Program-made: the position numbers and the translations under genes
Origin: Kitasatospora sp. NBC_01266
Lineage (GTDB): Bacteria > Actinomycetota > Actinomycetes > Streptomycetales > Streptomycetaceae
Reading direction: 5' to 3'
DNA: 64,000 nt
NCBI RefSeq assembly: GCF_036242395.1
Contig: NZ_CP108458.1
Location: forward strand, 6,014,001 to 6,078,000
Shown here: positions 53,213 through 61,102 of the stretch, in pieces
Numbering within the stretch: the first letter of the stretch is position 1
How the letters are laid out: each line of letters begins with the position of its first letter
Notes under the pieces: generated by a model
What the model saw: only the letters and a program-made list of their open reading frames with translations
Told to the model about the DNA's origin: nothing
The model's database searches: none

Positions 53213-53980
53213 TCAGCCCCTTCCGATGAACGGCATCGTGGTCGGCAGCACGGTGAGGAACTGGACGTTGGTGTCCAGCGGCATCGACGCCATCAGCAGC
53301 AGGGCTTCGGTGAAGCGCGCGACCGGGATCGTCGCCTCCACGGCCATGCTCCCGTCGGCCTGCATCGCGGCCGGCTGCGGGCTCCCGTCCACCGGGGCCA
53401 CGTTCCCGACGTCGATCTGCCCGCAGGCGATGCCGTACTGGCGGCCGTCCAGGGACAGCGCGCGGGTCAGGCCGAGCACGGCGTGCTTGGCGGTGGTGTA
53501 GGCGACGGAGTTCGGCCGTGGCGAATGTGCCGACGGGGCACCGTTGTTGATGATCCGGCCACCCATCGGCGACTGCCCGCGCATGGTGCGGAAGGCCTCC
53601 TGCGCGCAGAGGAAGGTGCCGGTGACCGTGGTGTCCATCACCCGGCTCCAGTCCTCGAACGGCACCTCGGCGACCGGTCGGCGCGCGGTGGCCGCGCCGG
53701 CGTTGTTGAACAGCAGGTCCACCCGGCCGAAGTGTTCGCGGACCGCGCCGAACAGAGCGGCGACCTGGTCCGGGTACCTGATGTCGGTCGGGAAGGCGGC
53801 GATCCGGCTCGGCTCGGCCGCCGCGAGGGCGAGGGTCTCCTTGAGCGCCTCCGCGCGCCGACCGGCCACGGCGACCGACCAGCCGGCGTCGAGCAGGGCG
53901 AGCGCGCTGGCCCGGCCGAGCCCGCTGCCGCCGCCGGTGACCAGGGCGATCCCGCCGTCGGGTCGAGCGTCGGTGCTCAC
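53213..53980 (-). CDS. short-chain dehydrogenase/reductase
   Basis: A 255-residue classical SDR. The cofactor loop is LVTGGGSGLGRASAL (about residue 14), then LFNNAGAATARRP (about 90), and the catalytic set lies in IINNGAPSAHSPRPNSVAYTTAKHAVLG with Ser, Tyr and Lys in YTTAK (about residue 160). It should oxidise an alcohol or reduce a carbonyl with NAD(P). GTG 53980 overlaps the upstream dioxygenase stop by four bases. In this operon it could act on an intermediate hydroxylated by one of the dioxygenases, or reduce the aldehyde released by the NRPS. Confidence 0.9.
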   Translation of the reverse strand: MSTDARPDGGIALVTGGGSGLGRASALALLDAGWSVAVAGRRAEALKETLALAAAEPSRIAAFPTDIRYPDQVAALFGAVREHFGRVDLLFNNAGAATARRPVAEVPFEDWSRVMDTTVTGTFLCAQEAFRTMRGQSPMGGRIINNGAPSAHSPRPNSVAYTTAKHAVLGLTRALSLDGRQYGIACGQIDVGNVAPVDGSPQPAAMQADGSMAVEATIPVARFTEALLLMASMPLDTNVQFLTVLPTTMPFIGRG

Positions 53981-54837
53981 CGGACCTCCGTGTTCATCCA
54001 GACCCGCAGCACCCGGCGGGCCTGCCGGCCCGGTTCGTCCTCGTAGGGCGAACGTCCGTGCAGGACCCGGCTGTTGCGGATGATCAGCAGGTCGCCTGCG
54101 GCCAGCCGCAGGCCGAAGGCGATCTCCGGCCGGTAGAGCACCTCGTCCAGGACGCCGAGGGCCTCCCACTGGCGCTCGCTCAGCGGCGGGCCGCCGCGCT
54201 CGGGGGAGGACCGCACGGTGCGGGTCTGGTAGTAGCAGCCCACGGTGCCGTCCGGCTGGGTGAAGAGGATCGGCGAGACGACGAGTTGCTGTCCGGCCCG
54301 GCCGCTGCGGTCGAAGGTCCACTCCTCGCCGAGGGTGGCCAGCACGTCCGGCCGTTCACGCGCGATGATGTCGCGCACGTTGCGCGCGCTCGCCAGCTTG
54401 GTGTTCCCGCCGCCGCGTACGGCCGGTTGCAGGCAGAGCAGGACGAGCAGGTCGCAGGTGTCGCAGTGGAACCCGAGCTCGGTGGCCCCGTCACCGTCGC
54501 GGTCGCGCAGCACCTGGGTCAGGTCGCCCTGGGCGTTCTGCGGCACGATCCGGCCGAACTCCCGCAGCACGAACGAGAGTCCCGCCACCAACCGGTCGTC
54601 CGGGGCGGCCGGGTCCATCAGGTTGCCCACGTGCGCGAAGCCCACCGACCGGGTGCCGGCGAGGACGAAGGCGCCCAGTGCCTTGCGCACCTGGTCGGCC
54701 CGGTCCCACCGCTCGGCCTGCGCGTCCGTCCACAGGAGGCGCCGGTCGGCGTCGCTGAGCGCCATCGACCAGAGTTCTCGTCGGGACGTCAGATCCTCGC
54801 TGCCCCAACCGATTTCGGTCACCGCTTCATCGGTCAT
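53977..54837 (-). CDS. TauD/TfdA-family Fe(II)/2-oxoglutarate dioxygenase
   Basis: A 286-residue non-heme iron oxygenase of the TauD superfamily. The iron ligands are His and Asp in GFHCDTCDLLVLLCLQ (about residue 125) and the distal His in NSRVLHGRSPY (about 258), followed by the 2-oxoglutarate-binding Arg in ARRVLRVWMN. It should hydroxylate or otherwise oxidise an unactivated carbon, using oxygen and 2-oxoglutarate; relatives modify amino acids in NRPS pathways. ATG 54837 has AAGGAG 11 bases upstream; ATG 54864 would add nine residues but its purine run abuts it. It lies between the aminotransferase and SDR genes. Confidence 0.88.
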   Translation of the reverse strand: MTDEAVTEIGWGSEDLTSRRELWSMALSDADRRLLWTDAQAERWDRADQVRKALGAFVLAGTRSVGFAHVGNLMDPAAPDDRLVAGLSFVLREFGRIVPQNAQGDLTQVLRDRDGDGATELGFHCDTCDLLVLLCLQPAVRGGGNTKLASARNVRDIIARERPDVLATLGEEWTFDRSGRAGQQLVVSPILFTQPDGTVGCYYQTRTVRSSPERGGPPLSERQWEALGVLDEVLYRPEIAFGLRLAAGDLLIIRNSRVLHGRSPYEDEPGRQARRVLRVWMNTEVR

Positions 54838-54880
54838 GTCGCTGATCGCTCCTTCCGCTTCCATCCTCGGGGCCGGCCCC

Positions 54881-56143
54881 TCAGGCGCTCGCCACGGCCA
54901 CGGCCACGGCCTTCGACCAGAGCGTCAGCGCCTCGTCGATCTGCTCGGCGGTGACCACCAGGGCCGGGATCATCCGGACCACGTTCAGGTGTGTTCCGCA
55001 GGTCAGCAGCAGCAGGCCGAGGTCGGCGGCGGCCTGCTGGGCGCGCCTGGCGGTGTCCGGGTCGGGGGAGCCGTCGGGCCGGCAGAACTCGTTGCCCAGC
55101 ATGAGCCCCAGGCCGCGCACGTCGGCGACGGCCGGGACCTCGGCCGCGACCCGGCGCAGCCCCTCGGCCAGCCGCCGCCCCTGCTCGGCGGCGTTGTGCA
55201 CGAGGTGCTCGTCGCGGATGACGTCCAGGGTGGCGAGCGCGGCGGCGCAGGCCACCGCGTTCCCGCCGTAGGTCCCGCCCTGGGATCCCGGCCGGGCCTT
55301 GCGCATCAGCGCGGTCGGCGCCGCGATCGCGGACAGCGGGAAGCCGCTGGCCAGCCCCTTGGCCGTGACCAGGACGTCCGGCACGATCGGGTCCTGCTGC
55401 TGGTGGGCCCAGAAGGTGCCGGTCCGGCCGAACCCGGTCTGGATCTCGTCGAGCACCAGCAGGATCCCGTGCCGGTCCGCGCGCTCGCGCAGACCGGCCA
55501 GGAAGCCGGGCGGGGCCGGGACGTAGCCGCCCTCGCCGAGCACCGGTTCGACGAACAGCGCGGCGGTCTCCTCGGGCGCGCTGACGGTGGCCAGCACGTG
55601 GTCCAGCCCGCGCAGGGCGTGCTCGACGGCCTGCTCCTCGGTCATCCCGAGCCGGAACGCGTAGGGGAACGGCGCCACCGCCACGCCCGGGATCAGCGGG
55701 CCGACGCCGGCGCGGAACCGGCTGCCCGCCGTGCTGAGGGCCGCCGCCCCCATGGTGCGCCCGTGGAACGAACCGTCGAAGACGATCACGTTCTGGCGGC
55801 CGGTGGCCTGCCGGGCGAGCCGCAGCGCGGCTTCCACCGCCTCGCTGCCGGAGCTGACGTAGAAGAGCGAGTCCAGGCCGGCCGGCAGCACCTCACCGAG
55901 CCGCTCGGTGAGGGTGAGCAGCGGTTCGTGCAGCACGGTCGTGTACTGGCCGTGGATCAGCCGGCCGGCCTGCCGCCGCACCGCCTCGACCACCCGGGGG
56001 TGGCAGTGGCCGGTGCTGGTCACCCCCACGCCGGAGGTGAAGTCGAGGTAGCGCCGGTCGTCGGCGTCGAAGAGGTGGACCCCCTCGCCACGGGTGGCGA
56101 CGACGGGCGTGGCTTGCTTGAGCACCGGGGACAGTTGGGACAC
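54881..56143 (-). CDS. class III PLP aminotransferase
   Basis: A 420-residue class III aminotransferase like GabT, ornithine or diaminobutyrate transaminase. It has FTSGVGVTSTGHCHPRVV (about residue 35), VSSGSEAVEAALRLAR (about 95), VFDGSFHGRTMGAAALST, LVLDEIQTGFGRTGTFWAHQ (about 228) and the PLP lysine in VTAKGLASGFPLSA (about 265). These enzymes move amino groups onto terminal aldehydes, so the aldehyde released by the NRPS encoded just upstream is the obvious substrate; the product would be a vicinal diamine. GTG 56143 follows AGAAGG. It lies 86 bases after the NRPS gene. Confidence 0.92.
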   Translation of the reverse strand: MSQLSPVLKQATPVVATRGEGVHLFDADDRRYLDFTSGVGVTSTGHCHPRVVEAVRRQAGRLIHGQYTTVLHEPLLTLTERLGEVLPAGLDSLFYVSSGSEAVEAALRLARQATGRQNVIVFDGSFHGRTMGAAALSTAGSRFRAGVGPLIPGVAVAPFPYAFRLGMTEEQAVEHALRGLDHVLATVSAPEETAALFVEPVLGEGGYVPAPPGFLAGLRERADRHGILLVLDEIQTGFGRTGTFWAHQQQDPIVPDVLVTAKGLASGFPLSAIAAPTALMRKARPGSQGGTYGGNAVACAAALATLDVIRDEHLVHNAAEQGRRLAEGLRRVAAEVPAVADVRGLGLMLGNEFCRPDGSPDPDTARRAQQAAADLGLLLLTCGTHLNVVRMIPALVVTAEQIDEALTLWSKAVAVAVASA

Positions 56144-56229
56144 GGGCCTGCCTTCTGTTGGGCGGAACAAGCGGGTTGGTGCACCGCGCGCGGCCGGTGG
56201 CCTCGGGTGTCGGGCCGCGGCCTGGGCCC

Positions 56230-59200
56230 TCAGCCGGTCCGGCCGCAGACCACGGGCGCGGGCAGGAAGCCGGATTCGGTGGCCCAGGACAGGGCGGTGG
56301 ACCACCATGCCGAGGTCGGCGCGGCGAAGCGCACCCCGAGGCGGTCGAGCACGGCGGTCGTGTACGAGCTGTCGGTGACGATGTTGCGGTCCGCCAACTG
56401 GGACCACGCCAGCGCCAGCCGGGCCTCGGTCGGATGGGCCGGTTCGGCGCGGGCCAGGGCGCGGGCGAACGTGTCGTCGTCGGTCAGCTCGATCGGGTAG
56501 CCGTGGTCGACGAGCCAGCCGACGAACTCGTCGTGCGGCACCTGGTACGGGGTCTCGACGTGGTAGACGCCGGGCGCGGCGTACGCAGCGGTGGCGATCG
56601 CGGCGATCCCCGCGGCCACGGTGTCGACGTGGGAGAACGCGAAGGTGGTGGTCGGCCGGCGCGGCGCCGCGCCGGCCAGCACGTAGCCGCGGACCAGCTG
56701 GTAGATCCGGTTGTCCCCGATGTTGCGCTGGAACGCGCCGGTCCGGCTGTGCGCCGCGATGTGGCCACTGCGGTGGATGTAGCTCTCCCGGCCGGTGGCC
56801 GCCCAGCGCCGGACGGCCTCCTCGGCGTTGAACTTCGCCCGCTCGTAGGGGGTGCGGAAGCTCTGGCCGATCCGCAGGTCGGCCTCGCTGAACCGGCGGG
56901 CCGGCCCCTCGACGCCGCCCGCCACCGCGAGGGTCGAGATGTGGTGGAAGCGGGCCCCGGGGGCCTGCGTGTCGATCCAGTCCAGCAGCCGCCGGACCGC
57001 GGCGTGGTTGGTCCGCTCCAACTCGGCGGGCGGGCCCACCAGGCGGACGTCCGCGGCGGCGTGGACGACGACCTGCGCGTCGCGGGCGCGGTCGAGCCCG
57101 GTCCGCGACAGCCCCAGGCCCGGCCGGTCGATGTCACCGGCGACCACCTCGACCCGGCCGGGTCCGGCGCCGAGCCGGCGGGCGGCGTCGGCGTCCTGCT
57201 CGGCGCGGACCAGGCAGGTGACCCGTGCGCCGCGCCCGAGGAACTCGGTGAGCAGCTGCCGGCCCAGGTAGCCGGTCGCGCCGGTGAGCAACACCCGGGC
57301 GGGTTCGGTCACTTCGCAGCGTTCGGGGCGGGTTCCGGGGCCGGGGTGCAGCAGCTGCCCGGAGGTCGAGGCCGGCATCCTGGTGGGCCGGTCGGCGGAG
57401 CTGCCGGCCGCGTTGCCGGCGGCGGTCGCCACCTGGCGGGCGAAGGCGGCGGTGATCCGGTCCGCGCGGTCGTGGGACAGCGTCGGCCAGGCGTACACCA
57501 GATCGGTCACCAGCCGGTCGCCGACGATGCGGGCGGTCAGGCGCAGCCGGTAGAGCGGGTCCCCGCCGGCGCACCGGGCGGTGCCGGCCTGCTCGGGCGC
57601 GACCGACCAGTCGAGCGACGGTTCGTCGGGCAGCCGGAAGGCCCCGAGGAAGTTGAACCCGATGTCGGGGCGCGGGCCTGCCGTGTCCATCGGCAGTTCG
57701 GGGGACTCCCGGACGCGGCGCCCGACCTCGCGCACCCGCTCGGCCGGCGCTGCCCGACCGGTGCCGTCGGTCGGGCCGGCCGGGTCGAGGTCCACCCACT
57801 TCACGGCCGTGAACCAGCCGACGGTGTCCAGGTACGCGCCGTCCTCGCCCGCGACCCCGCGGCCGTGGGTCTCGACCTCCACCCGCGGACCGGGCTCGCC
57901 GCCGCCGGCCGACCCGCCGCCGGCTGACACGGCGTCGGCCGATCCGCCGCCGGCTGACGCGGCATCGGCTGACACGGCGTCGGCGAAAGCCGACAGCAGG
58001 AACGCCTCGAGTCCCTGCCCCTGCCCGTACTGCCGCACCAGCCGGGCGGTCGCGCCCTCGCCGAGCGCCCAACCGAGGGCCACCGGCTCGGTGTTGCCGG
58101 CCGCGCCGGTCACCGGCGGGCGCGGCGCGAGCGGCCCGGCGCCCTCGTCCGTCGGGGGCAGCGCGGCGGCCCACCGGTAGAAGTCGTCGGTCGGGGGCAG
58201 CTCGGCCGGTCGGCCGGCCAGCGCCGCGCGGTACGCGAGGGCGAGGTCGTCCAGCAGGATCCGCCAGGAGAGGCCGTCGATCGCCAGGTGGTGCACGATC
58301 AGCGCCAGCCGGTCGTCGACGCCCTGCGGGCCGGTGAAGAGGTGGACCCGGATCATGCGGCCCGCCGCCGGGTCGAGGCTGCGGTGCAGTTCGGTGCAGA
58401 CGCCGTCGACGGCCGCCGCCAGCGGGCCCGCCGACCGGGGGACGGCGGAGAAGGTCAGCACGTCCTGGTCGCCGACCGGGCGGGGCTCGCCGGGACCGTC
58501 CGGGTGGACGGGCTGCCGCAGGGCCGGGTGCCGCCGGAGCACGTCCTCGAGGGCCGCCGACAGCGCCGTGGCGTCGACGGCCACCCGGCAGCGCAGGACG
58601 AGCGACTGGTTCCAGTGCCGCGGGTCGTCGACCGGCTGGCGCAGCAGCCAGCGCTGGGCCGGCGCGAGCCGCCGGTGGCGGTGGCCGGTCGGGGCGGCGG
58701 TGGCCGGCTGGTCGGCCGCCAGCGGAACGGCTACGGAGGCCAGCAGGGTCGGTGTGGGGTGCTGGTAGAAGTCCTCGAAGGCGACCCGGAACCCGGCCCG
58801 GCGCAGCAGCGCGATGGTGCGCATGGCGAGGATCGAGTCCCCGCCGAGGCTCAGCACGTCGGCGTGCGGCCCGACCGAGGGCAGGCCGAGCGCACCGGCC
58901 CAGAGTTCCGCGATGGAGCGGACCAGCGACGGGTCGCCCCGGTCCGGGGTGGCGGCCGGTCCGCTGCGCACCGGTCGGGCCCGGTCCTCGATGATCCGGC
59001 CCACCAGGGCGGTGAGCCGCTCGCGGTCCAGCTTCCCGTTCGGGCCGATCGGGAAGCCGGGCAGCGCGAGGATCGGTTGCGGGACCGAGTACCCGGGTAA
59101 CCGCTCGTGCAGCCGGGCCCGCAGCGCGCCGACCGCCTCGCTCTCGTCGCTCCCGCCCGACAGCCTGATCGCGGCCAGGAGTTGGTTGCCCGCCGGGGTC

Positions 59201-60522
59201 TCGCGGACGATCGCCGCGGCCTGGCCGATGCCGGGGAACTCCTCGATCGCCCGCTCGACCTCGGCGAGATCGACCCGGAAGCCCCGGATCTTGACCTGGC
59301 GGTCGGACCGGCCGAGGAAGACCAGGGTCCCGTCCGGCCGGCGGCGGCACACATCGCCCGTCCGGTACATCCGCTCCCCGTCGTGCCGCACGAAGCGGCG
59401 CGCGGTCTCCTCGGGCCGGCCGAAGTAGCCGGCGCTCACGCCCCGGCCGCCGATCAGCAGTTCACCCGGCGCCCCGTCGGGGACCGGCCGTCCGGCGCCG
59501 TCCAGCAGCCTGAGGTCCACCTCGCCGATCGCGGTCCCGATCGGCACCGTCGGCTCGTCCGCCGGCAGTTCGTCGGCCGTCGTGGCGAGGAAGCAGGTGG
59601 CGCCGACGGTCGTCTCGGTCGGGCCGTAGTGGTTGGCCAGCCGGTGCGTGACGCCGTCCGCCAGCAGCCCGGCGGCGAACGGCCGGGGCAGCGCCTCGCC
59701 GCCGAGCAGCACGGTGTGCAGGGCGGGGCTGTCGGCCGGGCGGCCGTCGAGCAGCGCCCGCAGGTGCGAGGGCGTGGTCTTCAGCACCGACACCGCGTTG
59801 CCGCGCAGCACGGCCCAGAACGCCGCCGGGTCGCGCACCTGGTGGTCCGGCACCACGTGCACCGAGCCCGCGGTCGCGAGCGCGAGCAGCCAGGCGGTGT
59901 GGCCGAGGTCGGCGGCCAGGGTGGTGACGTGCGCGATGCGCGGGGCCTGGGCGTCGGTGAACCCGAGCCGGTCGCGCAGCGATCGCGCGTAGTGCACCGC
60001 GTTGGCGTGGGTGACGGCCACGGCCTTCGGCTCGCCGCCCGACCCGGAGGTGAAGGAGAGGTACGCCGGATCCGTCTCCGCGCCCGGGGCGCTGCCGGGC
60101 AGTTCGGGAAGCGCGCTCGCCGCCCACGCGTCGATGTCCAGGACCTCGGTGCGGTGGGGCTGCGGTGCCCGGAACGACGGGTCCGTGCTGAGCGCGTGGC
60201 GGACCTCGACGGCGTCCAGGCGTCGGCGCAGGTCGGGGCCGGACCAGTCGGGGTCGGCCAGCACGGCGGCGGCGCCGGAGCGCAGCACCCCGTGCAGCAG
60301 GACGCAGCTGCGGGCGTCCCGGGGCCCGAGCAGGGCCACCCGGTCGCCGCGGCCGATGCCCAGGGCGCGCAGCCGGTCCGCGACGTGCTGCGCCAGCAGG
60401 TCCAGGGTGCGGTAGTCGAAGGAGCGGGTCCCGTCGGACAGCGCGGGCCGGTGCGGGTGGAGCTGGGCGTTGCGCGCCAGCAGATCGGTCAGCGACAGCG
60501 TGGACCGGATCGCAGCCGTCAC
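56230..60522 (-). CDS. single-module NRPS with A-T-E-R architecture
   Basis: A 1430-residue NRPS without a condensation domain. Adenylation domain, about 1-500: SFTSGSGGEPKAV, NHYGPTETT, YRTGDVCRR and NGKLDR; aligned by eye with GrsA, its pocket reads DLTKLGHVGK, close to Asp (DLTKVGHIGK) and Asn (DLTKLGEVGK) codes. Carrier protein: LGGDSILAM with Ser563. Epimerisation domain, about 618-1040: LAPAQRWLLRQP, HHLAIDGLSWRILL, DTVGWFTAVKWVDL and FNFLGAF, interrupted by a Ser/Ala/Gly/Asp repeat at about 846-876. Terminal reductase: LLTGATGYLGRQLL with Tyr1226 and Lys1230. It should load aspartate, epimerise it and release the D-amino aldehyde with NADPH. GTG 60522 follows GGAGAGGAG and overlaps the upstream stop. 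Confidence 0.93.
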   Translation of the reverse strand: MTAAIRSTLSLTDLLARNAQLHPHRPALSDGTRSFDYRTLDLLAQHVADRLRALGIGRGDRVALLGPRDARSCVLLHGVLRSGAAAVLADPDWSGPDLRRRLDAVEVRHALSTDPSFRAPQPHRTEVLDIDAWAASALPELPGSAPGAETDPAYLSFTSGSGGEPKAVAVTHANAVHYARSLRDRLGFTDAQAPRIAHVTTLAADLGHTAWLLALATAGSVHVVPDHQVRDPAAFWAVLRGNAVSVLKTTPSHLRALLDGRPADSPALHTVLLGGEALPRPFAAGLLADGVTHRLANHYGPTETTVGATCFLATTADELPADEPTVPIGTAIGEVDLRLLDGAGRPVPDGAPGELLIGGRGVSAGYFGRPEETARRFVRHDGERMYRTGDVCRRRPDGTLVFLGRSDRQVKIRGFRVDLAEVERAIEEFPGIGQAAAIVRETPAGNQLLAAIRLSGGSDESEAVGALRARLHERLPGYSVPQPILALPGFPIGPNGKLDRERLTALVGRIIEDRARPVRSGPAATPDRGDPSLVRSIAELWAGALGLPSVGPHADVLSLGGDSILAMRTIALLRRAGFRVAFEDFYQHPTPTLLASVAVPLAADQPATAAPTGHRHRRLAPAQRWLLRQPVDDPRHWNQSLVLRCRVAVDATALSAALEDVLRRHPALRQPVHPDGPGEPRPVGDQDVLTFSAVPRSAGPLAAAVDGVCTELHRSLDPAAGRMIRVHLFTGPQGVDDRLALIVHHLAIDGLSWRILLDDLALAYRAALAGRPAELPPTDDFYRWAAALPPTDEGAGPLAPRPPVTGAAGNTEPVALGWALGEGATARLVRQYGQGQGLEAFLLSAFADAVSADAASAGGGSADAVSAGGGSAGGGEPGPRVEVETHGRGVAGEDGAYLDTVGWFTAVKWVDLDPAGPTDGTGRAAPAERVREVGRRVRESPELPMDTAGPRPDIGFNFLGAFRLPDEPSLDWSVAPEQAGTARCAGGDPLYRLRLTARIVGDRLVTDLVYAWPTLSHDRADRITAAFARQVATAAGNAAGSSADRPTRMPASTSGQLLHPGPGTRPERCEVTEPARVLLTGATGYLGRQLLTEFLGRGARVTCLVRAEQDADAARRLGAGPGRVEVVAGDIDRPGLGLSRTGLDRARDAQVVVHAAADVRLVGPPAELERTNHAAVRRLLDWIDTQAPGARFHHISTLAVAGGVEGPARRFSEADLRIGQSFRTPYERAKFNAEEAVRRWAATGRESYIHRSGHIAAHSRTGAFQRNIGDNRIYQLVRGYVLAGAAPRRPTTTFAFSHVDTVAAGIAAIATAAYAAPGVYHVETPYQVPHDEFVGWLVDHGYPIELTDDDTFARALARAEPAHPTEARLALAWSQLADRNIVTDSSYTTAVLDRLGVRFAAPTSAWWSTALSWATESGFLPAPVVCGRTG

Positions 60523-61091
60523 GCTCGCTCCTCTCCGTGGGCCACGGGCGGTGTGGTGCCGGTCGGGCGGGTCTGCGGGGTGCCCGCGAGGTACGCGTCC
60601 AGCCGCGCCTCCTCGGGCAGCCGGTGGGACAGTTCCCAGGCGAGGGTGCGGTGCAGGCCGTCGAGGTGGATCAGGCCGTTCCTGACCCGCAGGTCGGCGT
60701 AGTGGTCGTGCGGCACCGGGCTGGTGCTGAGGTACACCGCGGTGAGCGGCGCCTGCCTCAGCAGTTCGAGCTTCGCCGCGCAGCACGGGTTCGCCTCGGT
60801 CCACCGCGCTCCGCCGTCCCGCACCCGGGCGGCGGCCTCGGCCACCGTCAGGCCGGTCCGCGGTACGAGTTCGAGCCGGCCGCCCTCGCTGAGGTGCCAG
60901 GGCAGCGTGATGCCGAGGACGTCCGCCCGCGAGAGCCGCACGTGCCACCAGCAGCCGAGCGACTTCTCGGCCCGTTCGAGGTTCTCCGCCCCGTCCCGGT
61001 TGGTGTTCGCCTCGTGCGCCCGTTCGACCGGGTGATCGCGCAGGTAGGTCTCCATGACCTCGGAGTACGTGACCGAGCTGACAATGTCCAC
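60519..61091 (-). CDS. unrecognised protein of the NRPS operon
   Basis: A 190-residue soluble protein I cannot assign. It has an N-terminal helix (VTYSEVMETYLRDHPVERAHEAN), a run WWHVRLSRADVLGITLPWHL, a central ARWTEANPCCAAKLELLRQA with a CC pair, and HLDGLHRTLAWEL, loosely like ParB-type nucleotide-binding folds. No MbtH signature, transport helix or signal peptide is present. GTG 61091 follows GAGAGG by seven bases; a GTG at 61106 overlapping the PhyH stop is the alternative. Tight packing between the dioxygenase and NRPS genes implies a role in the same pathway. Confidence 0.75.
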   Translation of the reverse strand: MDIVSSVTYSEVMETYLRDHPVERAHEANTNRDGAENLERAEKSLGCWWHVRLSRADVLGITLPWHLSEGGRLELVPRTGLTVAEAAARVRDGGARWTEANPCCAAKLELLRQAPLTAVYLSTSPVPHDHYADLRVRNGLIHLDGLHRTLAWELSHRLPEEARLDAYLAGTPQTRPTGTTPPVAHGEERA

Positions 61092-61102
61092 GCTGATGCC
61101 TC

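Noticed and set aside
57300..58670. Reading the second catalytic domain of the NRPS as a condensation domain
   Set aside because: HHLAIDGLSWRILL, DTVGWFTAV and FNFLGAF are epimerisation-domain motifs, and the domain follows the carrier protein rather than preceding the adenylation domain.
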